A DNA stretch of 64,000 bases from Nocardioides ferulae (GCF_003660455.1 NZ_QZVR01000003.1:16285-80284); one strand, 5' to 3'; positions 8,943 through 16,511 are shown, counted from the first letter of the stretch. Numbers and translations: made by a program. Notes: generated by a model not told the origin, from the letters alone.

Positions 8943-9727
8943 TGGAGGTCGTCCCGCTCGACTCCGTCGCCGAGGTGGCCGGCCTGGCCGCCGATGTCGT
9001 GGAGGCCCGGGTGCGGGCCGAGCCCGCCACCGTGTTGGGCCTCGCGACCGGCTCCAGTCCGGTGCCGGCCTACCGCGAGCTCGCCCGCCGACGGGCCGCC
9101 GGCAGCGCGCCGGCGTACGACCGGGTGCGCGTGTTCCTGCTCGACGAGTACGTCGGGCTGCCGGAGGGGCACCCCCAGACCTACCGCGAGACGATCCTGC
9201 GGGAGGCGACCCGGCCGTTGGGCATCCCCGACGGCCAGGTGTCGGGCCCCGACCCCGATCCGGAGCGGCTGCCGGGGGCGGGGCAGCGCTACGAGGAGGC
9301 GCTGCGGGCCGCCGGCGGGGTCGACCTGCAGGTGCTCGGCATCGGCTCCGACGGCCACCTGGCGTTCAACGAGCCGGGATCCTCACTGGCGTCGCTGACC
9401 CGGATCAAGACGCTGACCGAGGAGACCCGCGAGGCCAACGCCCGGTTCTTCGCCCACCTCGACGAGGTGCCCCGCCACGTGCTGACCCAGGGGCTCGGCA
9501 CGATCCTGCGGGCCCGCCACCTGCTGCTCGTGGCGACCGGGGCGGCCAAGGCGGCCGCGGTCGCGGCGGCCCTGGAGGGGCCGCTCGGCGCGTCCTGCCC
9601 GGCCTCGGTGCTGCAGCTGCACCCCCACGTGAGCGTGCTGCTCGACCCGGACGCCGCCTCGGCCCTGCGTGCCCGCGACCACTACCGGGCCGTCTACGCC
9701 GCCAAGCCGGCGTGGCAGGGGCTCTAG
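8942..9727 (+). CDS. nagB: Glucosamine-6-phosphate deaminase
   Basis: Converts glucosamine-6-phosphate to fructose-6-phosphate and ammonia, feeding amino sugars into glycolysis. 261 residues, close to the usual 260-266. Signatures: LGLATGSSPVPAYREL (phosphate loop), FLLDEYVGLPEGHPQTY (catalytic Asp region) and GIGSDGHLAFNEPGSS. Last gene of the operon. The 3' region before the thioredoxin promoter shows no strong terminator that I can define. Confidence 0.95.
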   Translation: MEVVPLDSVAEVAGLAADVVEARVRAEPATVLGLATGSSPVPAYRELARRRAAGSAPAYDRVRVFLLDEYVGLPEGHPQTYRETILREATRPLGIPDGQVSGPDPDPERLPGAGQRYEEALRAAGGVDLQVLGIGSDGHLAFNEPGSSLASLTRIKTLTEETREANARFFAHLDEVPRHVLTQGLGTILRARHLLLVATGAAKAAAVAAALEGPLGASCPASVLQLHPHVSVLLDPDAASALRARDHYRAVYAAKPAWQGL

Positions 9728-9837
9728 CTGTAGCCGTCCCGACTCCGGCCGCTGCCGGGCTCTGAGGGCGTGCGGAGCCGCGACGTACGGTGGTCGGTCC
9801 CGGCGCGATCGGCAGAGTTCTCCCGCCTGGGAATGAG

Positions 9838-9857
9838 ATAACCCCCCTGGGGGTTAT
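9838..9857. promoter_or_regulatory. CsoR/CstR-type palindromic operator with overlapping -10
   Basis: The arms ATAACCCCC and GGGGGTTAT are exact reverse complements around a 2-base centre (CT). AT ends with a GC-tract middle is the known shape of CsoR-family operators. A -10-like TTATAC starts inside the right arm (9854-9859), so a bound repressor would block RNA polymerase. The first downstream gene starts at 9901 and the third gene is a CsoR-family protein, so autoregulation is the simple reading. Confidence 0.75.
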
Positions 9858-9900
9858 ACGCTTCGTTCAGCCGCCAACGGCAGCAACTCAGGGAGGATCC

Positions 9901-10278
9901 ATGGCCACGGTCACGCTCGGTGCCGAGAACTTCGAGAGCACCATCAACGACAACGAGATCGTCTTCGTCGACTTCTGGGCGTCCTGGTGCGGCCCGTGTC
10001 GCCAGTTCGCGCCGGTCTTCGAGAAGTCCTCCGAGGGCCACCCCGACCTGGTCTTCGGCAAGGTCGACACCGAGGCCGAGCAGTCGCTCGCCGCGGCCGC
10101 GCGGATCACCTCGATCCCGACGCTGATGGCCTTCAAGAAGGGCCACCTGGTCTTCTCCCAGCCCGGTGCGCTGCCCGCCGCCGCCTTCGAGGAGCTGGTC
10201 AAGGCCGTCGAGGACCTCGACGTCGACGCGGCGCTGGCCGAGGCCGCCCAGGCCGAGCAGGGCGAGGGTGTCGGATGA
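9901..10278 (+). CDS. Thioredoxin
   Basis: Cytosolic thiol-disulfide reductase, 125 residues. The active site WCGPC is at residues 29-33, with FVDFWASW before it and the cis-proline segment ITSIPTLMAF after it. The start is the ATG at 9901, preceded by GGGAGG; upstream in-frame codons run into the operator. The C-terminal tail after the thioredoxin fold (AALAEAAQAEQGEGVG) is Ala/Glu-rich. It is the first gene of a three-gene operon (ATGA overlap with the DUF302 gene) under the palindrome at 9838-9857. It is therefore a regulated, probably stress-specific thioredoxin rather than the housekeeping copy. Confidence 0.93.
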   Translation: MATVTLGAENFESTINDNEIVFVDFWASWCGPCRQFAPVFEKSSEGHPDLVFGKVDTEAEQSLAAAARITSIPTLMAFKKGHLVFSQPGALPAAAFEELVKAVEDLDVDAALAEAAQAEQGEGVG

Positions 10279-10709
10279 CGTCCTACACGATGTCCGCGAG
10301 CGTCGCGGCGCCCTACGACGAGACCGTCGCGCAGGTGCGCGAGCGGCTGGCCGAGCAGGGCTTCGGTGTGCTCACCGAGATCGACGTGCGGGCCACGATG
10401 AAGACCAAGCTCGACGTCGACGTCGCCCCGCAGGTGATCCTCGGCGCGTGCCGGCCGCAGCTGGCGCACCAGGCGATGACGGCGGTGCCGTCGATCGCGG
10501 CGCTGCTGCCCTGCAACGTCGTGGTCCGCGAGGTCGGCGAGGGACGTACCCTCGTCGAGGCCGTGGACCCCGACTCCATGGTCGTGCTGGCCGGCTCGGA
10601 GGCCCAGGACGACGTGGCCGCGGACGCGATCCGCGACGTGGCCCGCGAGGCCAAGGAGCGGCTCACCGCCGCGCTGGCCGCGCTCACCCCCCGCTCCGAG
10701 GAGAACTGA
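10275..10709 (+). CDS. DUF302 domain protein
   Basis: 144 residues, almost entirely a DUF302 domain. Visible: an N-terminal YDETVAQVRERLAEQGFGVLTEID, then KTKLDVDVAPQVILGACRPQLAHQAM and LLPCNVVVREVGEG. The two cysteines in GACRPQ and LPCNVV are conserved in many family members. The molecular function is not established; DUF302 genes often sit with CsoR-type repressors, thioredoxins and sulfur or metal stress genes. It is coupled to the thioredoxin upstream (ATGA) and to the repressor downstream (stop and start share one base). A helical C-terminus (AADAIRDVAREAKERL) follows the core. Confidence 0.85.
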   Translation: MTSYTMSASVAAPYDETVAQVRERLAEQGFGVLTEIDVRATMKTKLDVDVAPQVILGACRPQLAHQAMTAVPSIAALLPCNVVVREVGEGRTLVEAVDPDSMVVLAGSEAQDDVAADAIRDVAREAKERLTAALAALTPRSEEN

Positions 10710-10972
10710 TGCAGCTCGACCCGTCCGACATGACCGCGATCATCAACCGGACCAAGCGCGCGGCCGGCCATCTGGCCAAGGTGATCCGGATGATGGAGGA
10801 GGGCAACGACTGCGAGGACGTGCTGACCCAGCTCGCCGCGGTCTCCCGGGCCCTCGACAAGACCGGCTTCGCGCTGGTGGCGACCGGTCTGCAGCAGTGC
10901 CTGGCCGAGGGCGACGGGCTGGACAGCGTCGACGTGAAGAAGATGGAGAAGCTCTTCCTCTCGCTCGCCTGA
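10709..10972 (+). CDS. CsoR/CstR-family (DUF156) repressor, CstR-like ligand set
   Basis: Small all-helical repressor, 87 residues, expected to bind the palindrome at 9838-9857 and be released by its inducer. Family features: NRTKRAAGHLAKVIRMMEEG and DVLTQLAAVSRALDK. Cys35 and Cys64 sit at the two family cysteine positions (29 apart). The residue four before the second Cys, which is the copper-ligand His in CsoR proteins, is Gly60 here. That argues against Cu(I) sensing and fits thiol/persulfide-type sensing as in CstR, an inference supported by the thioredoxin partner. Followed by a strong terminator. Confidence 0.85.
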   Translation: MQLDPSDMTAIINRTKRAAGHLAKVIRMMEEGNDCEDVLTQLAAVSRALDKTGFALVATGLQQCLAEGDGLDSVDVKKMEKLFLSLA

Positions 10973-10987
10973 GCCAGGCCGAGCATG

Positions 10988-11018
10988 GCGCGGGGCCGGC
11001 CGTCGGCCGGCCCCGCGC
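10988..11018. terminator. Bidirectional terminator hairpin
   Basis: A perfect 14-bp GC stem (10988-11001 with 11005-11018) and 3-base loop lie between the convergent repressor gene and the AhpD-like gene. Both operons probably end here. Confidence 0.85.
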
Positions 11019-11041
11019 GCGTTCCCGGAGGGCGGGGCCGA

Positions 11042-11413
11042 CTACTGGTCGGCCTTGCCCTCCTGTGCGTCCGCGAACTCGCAGAAGGCGTTGTAGGCCC
11101 GCGGCCCGTAGATCGTCGCGGGGCCGCCCTTCATCAGGAACGTCACCCCGATCGCCTCCGCGGCCTGCTGACGCGTGGCCCCGGCCTTCACCGCGGCCTG
11201 CGCGTGCGAGGCGATGCAGCCGTCGCAGCCCTCCACGACGCCGATCGCGACCGCGATCAGCTCCTTGACCGCGACGTCGAGCTCGCCGGGCGCGAACGCC
11301 GCCTTGTGCAGCTCGCCGAAGCCCTTGTAGACGTCCGGGACCGCCTGCCGCAGGTCGCGGTGCAGCGGCCGCAGGGAGTCGAGGACAGCCTTGCCGTGTT
11401 CGTGTGTGGTCAT
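11042..11413 (-). CDS. Carboxymuconolactone decarboxylase/AhpD-like protein
   Basis: 123 residues with the AhpD-core redox motif CDGCIASH (CxxCxxxH) near residue 65, preceded by VKELIAVAIGVVEG. Such proteins are thiol peroxidase or alkylhydroperoxidase-like; the substrate is not shown by sequence. Start: ATG at 11413 with TAGGAT 6 bases upstream, so probably leaderless. It faces the thioredoxin-DUF302-repressor operon and shares its terminator. The pairing of two thiol-redox units is suggestive of a common oxidative or electrophile role, but there is no shared operator. Confidence 0.88.
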   Translation of the reverse strand: MTTHEHGKAVLDSLRPLHRDLRQAVPDVYKGFGELHKAAFAPGELDVAVKELIAVAIGVVEGCDGCIASHAQAAVKAGATRQQAAEAIGVTFLMKGGPATIYGPRAYNAFCEFADAQEGKADQ

Positions 11414-11422
11414 GTCCCGATC

Positions 11423-12226
11423 CTAGGCACGTCCCCCCGGGGGGATCGAGGGAACGTGGTGAAGCAGACGTCCCAGCGCGACGGTGGCGTCGAGGTCGTC
11501 GTCGCGCTCGACGGTAGCCACCAGACCCGACCTCGCCAACAGTGCGGCCGAGGCCGCCGCCTGCGCCCGGCTGGTCTCGACCAGCAGCGCGCCGCCCGGA
11601 CGCAGCCACGCGGGCGCTCCGGCGGCCACCCGCGCCTGCACGGCCAGCCCGTCGACCCCGCCGTCCAGGGCCACCGGGTGCTCGTGGTCGCGAGCCTCCG
11701 AGGGCATCGTGGCGATCGACCCGGTCGGCACGTAGGGGGCGTTCGCCACCAGCACGTCGACGCGGCCGCGCAGCCGGTGCGGCAGGGCGGCGTACAGGTC
11801 ACCCTCGTGCACCCGCTCGCCCGGGAGGTTCTCGCGCGCGCAGGCGACCGCGACCGGGTCGACGTCGCAGGCGTGCACCTCGGCGCCCGGTCGTCGCGCC
11901 AGCAGGGCCGCCCCGAGCGCGCCGGATCCGCAGCACACGTCGACCGCGATGCCGTGCGCGCCGAGCAGCGGTGCGGCCAGCCGGACCAGCAGCTCGCTGC
12001 GGCGGCGCGGCACGAACACCCCCGGGCGGACCGCGATCCGCAGGCCCGCGAACTCCGCCCAGCCGAGCACCTGCTCCAGGGGAACCCCGGCGACCCGGTC
12101 GCGGACCAGCTGCTCGAGGGTGGCGCCGGCCGCGGCGGCCTCCTCGAGCAGGGCGGCCTCCTCCTCGGCGAAGACGCAGCCGGCGGCGCGCAGCCGCGCC
12201 ACCAGTGCCGGGTCCGGACTCGTCAC
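11423..12226 (-). CDS. PrmC/HemK-related N5-glutamine methyltransferase-like protein
   Basis: 267-residue class I SAM-dependent methyltransferase. Motif I is AVDVCCGSGALGAALLARRP near residue 93, and there is a PrmC-like N-terminal helical part (GVPLEQVLGWAEFAGLRIAV). The diagnostic NPPY catalytic motif reads NAPYVPT. This variant is typical of the actinobacterial PrmC-related group whose protein substrate is unknown, so it should not be assumed to be the release-factor methylase. Start: GTG at 12226. It ends 10 bases before the AhpD-like gene starts on the same strand, but that gene has its own leaderless promoter. Confidence 0.85.
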   Translation of the reverse strand: MTSPDPALVARLRAAGCVFAEEEAALLEEAAAAGATLEQLVRDRVAGVPLEQVLGWAEFAGLRIAVRPGVFVPRRRSELLVRLAAPLLGAHGIAVDVCCGSGALGAALLARRPGAEVHACDVDPVAVACARENLPGERVHEGDLYAALPHRLRGRVDVLVANAPYVPTGSIATMPSEARDHEHPVALDGGVDGLAVQARVAAGAPAWLRPGGALLVETSRAQAAASAALLARSGLVATVERDDDLDATVALGRLLHHVPSIPPGGRA

Positions 12227-12281
12227 GTCAAGATCATCCCGCCACTCCCGCCGGCGCCGGGATCGGCGCCGTGGGTCGGGG

Positions 12282-12295
12282 TAGAACGCGTTACA
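12282..12295. promoter_or_regulatory. KstR-type operator (TnnAACnnGTTnnA) over leaderless promoter
   Basis: TAGAACGCGTTACA matches the mycobacterial KstR consensus TnnAACnnGTTnnA. A -10-like TACAGT begins inside the site (12292-12297), 6 bases before the GTG of the flavin oxidoreductase. The regulator itself is not in the window; another TetR protein with a similar site could act here. Confidence 0.65.
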
Positions 12296-12303
12296 GTTCG
12301 CGG

Positions 12304-13488
12304 GTGGCTCCCGACGTCTTCGCCCCCGCGACCCTCGGCCCGGTCCGCCTGCGCAACCGCGTGGTCAAGGCCGCCACCTTCGAGGGGCGCAGCCCGCAGG
12401 GCCAGGTCACCGACGACCTCATCGACTACCACCTGGCGCCCGCCCGCGGCGGGGTCGGGCTGACCACCGTCGCCTACCTGGCGGTCGCCCCCGAGGGTCG
12501 CACCCACCGCGAGGTGATCGTGGTCGGCGACGACACCCTCGCCGGGCTGACCCGGCTCGCCGACGCGGTCCACGGCGAGGGCGCGGCGATCGCCGGCCAG
12601 GTGGGCCACGCCGGCCCGGTCGCCAACGGCCGCTCCAACAAGGTCAAGGCGATCGCGGCCAGCTCGATGCCGAGCCCGCTGTCGATGCAGATGATCCGCA
12701 CCGCCTCCGAGGCCGACCTGACCCGGGTGACGCGGGCGTACGTCGCCGCCGCCCGCACGCTGGTGCGCGCCGGGTTCGACGTGCTCGAGCTGCACATGGC
12801 GCACAGCTACCTGATCTCCTCGTTCCTGGCCCCCGGCCTCAACCGGCGCAAGGACCGCTGGGGCGGGTCGCTGGAGAACCGCGCCCGGCTGGGCCGGCAG
12901 GTCGCGCGCGCCGTGCGCGAGGAGGTCGGCGACGCGGTCGCGGTGACGGCGAAGGTCAGCCTGTCCGACGGGTTCAAGGGGGGCGTCACGACCGCCGAGG
13001 GCCTGGAGTACGCCCGCCTGCTGGAGGCGGACGGACACCTCGACGCCCTCCAGCTGAGCGCGGGCAGCTCGCTGATGAACCCGATGTACCTCTTCCGCGG
13101 CGACGTGCCGCTGAAGGAGTTCGCCGCCGCGATGCCGGTGCAGGTGCGGTGGGGGATGCGCACGGTCGGCAAGAGCTTCCTCAAGAGCTACCCGTTCGAG
13201 GAGGCCTACCTGCGCGAGAAGGCCCTGCGGTTCCGCTCCGAGCTCGCGATGCCGCTGATGCTGCTCGGCGGCATCAACCGCCGCGACACCATGGAGCAGG
13301 CGATGGCGGAGGGCTTCGACTTCGTCGCGATGGGGCGCGCGCTGCTCCGCGAGCCCGACCTGGTGCGCCGGCTGGAGGAGGAGCGCGTGAGCGAGGGCAG
13401 CTGCATCCACTGCAACCGGTGCATGCCGACGATCTACTCCCGCACCGTGTGCCCGGTGGCCGAGACCGCCACCCTTCCCAAGATGTAG
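12304..13488 (+). CDS. Old-Yellow-Enzyme family NAD(P)H:flavin oxidoreductase with Fe-S cysteines
   Basis: 394 residues forming one FMN TIM barrel. Visible family parts: FAPATLGPVRLRNRVVKAAT, a GQVGHAG active-site segment, MAHSYLISSFLAPGLNRRKD and GGSLENRARL. The C-terminus carries CIHCNRCMPTIYSRTVC, which resembles the [4Fe-4S] cysteines of 2,4-dienoyl-CoA reductase and related enzymes, but the extra FAD domain of those is absent. Probably reduces an enone or dienoyl substrate in lipid, steroid or aromatic catabolism. The GTG at 12304 is 6 bases after TACAGT, so leaderless, and overlaid by a KstR-type operator. The next gene has its own matching operator. Confidence 0.87.
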   Translation: MAPDVFAPATLGPVRLRNRVVKAATFEGRSPQGQVTDDLIDYHLAPARGGVGLTTVAYLAVAPEGRTHREVIVVGDDTLAGLTRLADAVHGEGAAIAGQVGHAGPVANGRSNKVKAIAASSMPSPLSMQMIRTASEADLTRVTRAYVAAARTLVRAGFDVLELHMAHSYLISSFLAPGLNRRKDRWGGSLENRARLGRQVARAVREEVGDAVAVTAKVSLSDGFKGGVTTAEGLEYARLLEADGHLDALQLSAGSSLMNPMYLFRGDVPLKEFAAAMPVQVRWGMRTVGKSFLKSYPFEEAYLREKALRFRSELAMPLMLLGGINRRDTMEQAMAEGFDFVAMGRALLREPDLVRRLEEERVSEGSCIHCNRCMPTIYSRTVCPVAETATLPKM

Positions 13489-13499
13489 AACGCGTTCTA
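13486..13499. promoter_or_regulatory. Perfect palindromic KstR-type operator
   Basis: TAGAACGCGTTCTA is a perfect 14-bp palindrome matching TnnAACnnGTTnnA. It overlaps the stop codon of the upstream oxidoreductase and the -10-like TAGGTT at 13498-13503. That -10 lies 6 bases before the ATG at 13510, giving a second leaderless promoter under the same kind of control. Confidence 0.75.
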
Positions 13500-13509
13500 G
13501 GTTGACCGC

Positions 13510-14613
13510 ATGTCAACCGGCTCCTCCACCACCGCGAACACCCCGCTGCGCGTCGTCGTCTGGTCCACCGGCACCGTCGGCCGGCACGCGATCGCCGGCA
13601 TCGACCGCCACCCCGGCCTCGAGCTGGTCGGGGTGTGGGTCTCCAACCCCGACAAGGACGGCCGGGACGCGGGCGCGCTCGCCGACCTCGACCGCGAGCT
13701 CGGCGTCACCGCCACCACCGACCGCGACGCCCTGCTGGCGCTGCGTCCCGACTGCATCGTGCACACCGCGATGACCGACGACCGGGTCTTCGAGTCGATC
13801 GAGGACCTCATCGGCTTCCTGGAGGCCGGCGTCAACGTGGTCTCCAGCGGACCGGTGCTCTTGCAGTGGCCCGAGCACATCCTGCCGCCCGAGAGCCTCG
13901 AGCGGATCGCCGCCGCCGGCCGGGCCACCGGCGCCAGCCTGCACGTCAACGGCATCGACCCCGGCTTCGCCAACGACGTGCTGCCGCTCTCGCTCACCAG
14001 CCTCTCCCAGCGCATCGACGAGGTGCGCGTCATGGAGATCGCCGACTACTCCACCTACTACCAGCCGGTCGTGATGCGCGACCTGTTCGGCTTCGGCAAG
14101 CCGATGGACGAGGTGGCCTTCCTCTGGCAGCCGGGGGTGCTGAGCATGGCCTGGGGCAGCGTGGTCCGCCAGATCGCCGCCGGGCTCGGCGTCACCCTCG
14201 ACGAGCCGCTGACCGAGGAGGTCGAGCGGATCCCCGCCGACCGCGACCTCGACACCGCCTCGGTGTTCGTCGAGGCCGGCACCATGGGCGCGGTCCGGTT
14301 CCAGGTGATCGGCAAGGTCGACGGGGTGCCGAAGGTCGTGCTCGAGCACGTCACCCGCACCGCGGTCGACCAGGCGCCGCAGTGGGCGACGCCGCCCGAG
14401 GGCGGCGGCTGCTACCGGGTGGTGATCACCGGCGAGCCGATGATGCAGTGCGACTTCGTGCACCACGGCGAGCACGGCGACCACAACGTCTCCGGCATGA
14501 TCGTCACCGCCCAGCGCCTGGTCAACGCCGTGCCCGCCGTCGTCGCCGCCGAGCCCGGCCTGGTCACCGCGCTCGACCTGCCGCTGGTCACCGGCCGGGG
14601 GCTCGTGTCGTGA
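13510..14613 (+). CDS. DapB-like NAD(P)-dependent dehydrogenase/reductase
   Basis: 367 residues with an N-terminal Rossmann fold of the dihydrodipicolinate-reductase/2,4-diaminopentanoate-dehydrogenase type: LRVVVWSTGTVGRHAIAGI, HPGLELVGVWV, VHTAMTD and VNGIDPGFANDVLP. Proteins like this are common in steroid- and lipid-catabolism regulons of mycobacteria; the substrate is not known. The ATG at 13510 directly follows the operator and promoter. Its stop overlaps the GTG of the short-chain dehydrogenase, so reductase and dehydrogenase are co-translated. The name dihydrodipicolinate reductase would be wrong for it; lysine synthesis is not implied. Confidence 0.8.
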   Translation: MSTGSSTTANTPLRVVVWSTGTVGRHAIAGIDRHPGLELVGVWVSNPDKDGRDAGALADLDRELGVTATTDRDALLALRPDCIVHTAMTDDRVFESIEDLIGFLEAGVNVVSSGPVLLQWPEHILPPESLERIAAAGRATGASLHVNGIDPGFANDVLPLSLTSLSQRIDEVRVMEIADYSTYYQPVVMRDLFGFGKPMDEVAFLWQPGVLSMAWGSVVRQIAAGLGVTLDEPLTEEVERIPADRDLDTASVFVEAGTMGAVRFQVIGKVDGVPKVVLEHVTRTAVDQAPQWATPPEGGGCYRVVITGEPMMQCDFVHHGEHGDHNVSGMIVTAQRLVNAVPAVVAAEPGLVTALDLPLVTGRGLVS

Positions 14614-15425
14614 GCATCCTCGACCGGTTCACCCTCACCGACCAGGTCGCGGTCGTCACCGGCGCCGGCCGCGGCATCGGCGCCGCCACCGCCGTGGCCT
14701 TCGCCGAGGCCGGCGCCGACGTCGTGATCTCGGCCCGCACCGCCGAGCAGCTCGAGAAGGTCGCGGCCCGGATCGCCGAGACCGGCCGCCGCGCGCTCGT
14801 CGTCCCCGCCGACCTCAGCGACACCGACGCGGTCGCCGGCCTGGCCCGGGCGGCGTACGACGAGTTCGGCCGGCTCGACACGGTCGTCAACAACGTCGGC
14901 GGCACCATCCCCAACGCCTTCCTCGACACCGACGTGGCCTATCTGGAGGAGTCCTTCCACTTCAACGTCAGCACCGCCCACGCGCTGAGCCGGGCCGCGG
15001 TGCCGCTGATGCTCGCCTCGCCGGCCGGTGAGAAGTCGATCGTCGTGGTCAGCTCGATGATGGGCCGGGCCGCCGGCCGCGGCTACCTGGCCTACGGCAC
15101 CGCGAAGGCCGCGCTGGCGCACTGGGCCCGGCTCGCCTCCCGCGACCTCGCCCCGCGGATCCGGGTCAACGGCATCTTCGTCGGCTCGGTGATGACCAGT
15201 GCGCTCGAGTTCGTCGCCGGCGTGCCCGAGATGATGGACCAGCTCGAGGGCAACACCCCGCTCGGCCGGGTCGGGGAGGCCGAGGACATCGCCGCCGCCG
15301 CGCTCTACCTCAGCTCGCGCGCCGGGCAGTACGTCACCGGCAAGATGCTCGAGGTCGACGGTGGCATCCAGGAGCCGAACCTGTCGCTGGGGCTGCCCGA
15401 CCTGGAGCCCGGTGCCGGCTCCTAG
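14610..15425 (+). CDS. Short-chain dehydrogenase/reductase
   Basis: 271 residues, classical SDR. Cofactor motif AVVTGAGRGIGAATAVAF (TGxxxGIG), NNVGGT in place of NNAG, catalytic Ser in VVVSSMMG, YGTAK for YxxxK, and a C-terminal LYLSSRAGQYVTGKMLEVDG. The Gly-rich motif followed by SARTAEQLEK suggests NAD(H) or NADP(H); the preference cannot be read safely. It is coupled to the DapB-like gene (GTG over TGA) and followed closely by the MBL hydrolase, giving a reductase-dehydrogenase-hydrolase set behind the KstR-type operator. Confidence 0.9.
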   Translation: MSILDRFTLTDQVAVVTGAGRGIGAATAVAFAEAGADVVISARTAEQLEKVAARIAETGRRALVVPADLSDTDAVAGLARAAYDEFGRLDTVVNNVGGTIPNAFLDTDVAYLEESFHFNVSTAHALSRAAVPLMLASPAGEKSIVVVSSMMGRAAGRGYLAYGTAKAALAHWARLASRDLAPRIRVNGIFVGSVMTSALEFVAGVPEMMDQLEGNTPLGRVGEAEDIAAAALYLSSRAGQYVTGKMLEVDGGIQEPNLSLGLPDLEPGAGS

Positions 15426-15434
15426 GGTGGCGGG

Positions 15435-16511
15435 GTGACCTCCCCTCCACCCGGCCCGGCCGACACCGCCCACGCGATCTCCCCGGACTCGGGGGCGCAC
15501 TGGGCCGAGCCCGGCGCCTGGCCGGTCGCCGACGGCATCCACCGGATCCCGCTGCCCCTGCCCATGGACGGGCTGAAGGCGGTCAACGTCTATGCCCTCG
15601 AGACCGAGAGCGGGCTGACCCTGGTCGACGGCGGCTGGGCGATCACCGAGGCCCGGCAGGCACTCGAGGCGGGCCTCGGCCGGATCGGGTTCACGGTCGG
15701 CGACATCCGGCACTTCCTGGTCACCCACGTGCACCGCGACCACTACACACTGGCCTCGGTGCTCGGGCGCGAGGTCGGCGCCACGGTCAGCCTCGGAGCC
15801 GGCGAGAAGCCGACCCTCGACTTCCTCAACACCGTCGACCTGGCCTCGGCCGACCCCACCGTCGCCGCGCTGGTCGCCGCCGGCGCCGGCCGCGTCGCCG
15901 AGAAGTGGAGCAAGCTGCACGACGGCCGGCTCCCCGATCGCGAGCACTGGCGCTACCCCGACACCTGGCTCGAGGGCGACCACGAGGTCGCCGTCGGGTC
16001 GCGCACCCTCGACGCCGTGCACACCCCCGGCCACACCCAGGGCCACTACGTGTTCGCCGAGCGGACCGCGGCGCTGCTGTTCTCCGGCGACCACGTGCTG
16101 CCGACGATCACCCCGTCGATCGGCTTCGAGACCCCGCCGGTGCAGCAGCCGCTGCGGGACTTCCTCGGCTCGCTGGCCAAGGTCCGGGCGCTGCCCGACC
16201 TCACCCTGCTGCCCGCCCACGGTCCGGTCGCGCCGTCCAGCCACACCCGCGTCGAGCAGCTGCTGGTGCACCACGACGAGCGGCTGCGGCTCTCGCTGGA
16301 GGCGCTCGCCCACGGCCCGCGCACGGCGTACGACGTCGCCGGCGAGCTGCCCTGGACGCGGCACGCGCACGCGTTCTCCTCGCTCGACCTGTTCAACGCG
16401 GCGCTGGCGTCGATGGAGACCAAGGCGCACCTGGAGCTGCTCGTGGCGCAGGGGCGGGCGGCGCGTGAGGTCACCCCCGACGGGGTGCTGTTCGCCGCGG
16501 TCAGCGGCTGA
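15435..16511 (+). CDS. MBL-fold metallo-hydrolase
   Basis: 358 residues, metallo-beta-lactamase fold. Zinc motif THVHRDHYTLAS (HxHxDH) near residue 97, then HTPGHTQGHYV, FSGDHVLP and LLPAHGP. After the catalytic domain comes a winged-helix-like tail (EALAHGPRTAYDVAGELPWT), as in LACTB2/GloB-like hydrolases that act on thioesters or lactones. Start: GTG at 15435; TAGGGT lies 6 bases upstream and overlaps the previous stop codon, so a leaderless transcript is possible in addition to read-through from the SDR gene. The last 11 bases overlap the tail of the convergent acetyltransferase gene. Confidence 0.87.
   Translation: MTSPPPGPADTAHAISPDSGAHWAEPGAWPVADGIHRIPLPLPMDGLKAVNVYALETESGLTLVDGGWAITEARQALEAGLGRIGFTVGDIRHFLVTHVHRDHYTLASVLGREVGATVSLGAGEKPTLDFLNTVDLASADPTVAALVAAGAGRVAEKWSKLHDGRLPDREHWRYPDTWLEGDHEVAVGSRTLDAVHTPGHTQGHYVFAERTAALLFSGDHVLPTITPSIGFETPPVQQPLRDFLGSLAKVRALPDLTLLPAHGPVAPSSHTRVEQLLVHHDERLRLSLEALAHGPRTAYDVAGELPWTRHAHAFSSLDLFNAALASMETKAHLELLVAQGRAAREVTPDGVLFAAVSG

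Noticed and set aside
10709..10972. Copper-sensing CsoR
   Set aside because: The His ligand is Gly60 and no copper transporter or chaperone gene is adjacent, so the copper label is not supported.
13510..14613. Dihydrodipicolinate reductase of lysine synthesis
   Set aside because: Only the N-terminal nucleotide-binding part is similar; length (367 residues) and context point to a catabolic reductase.
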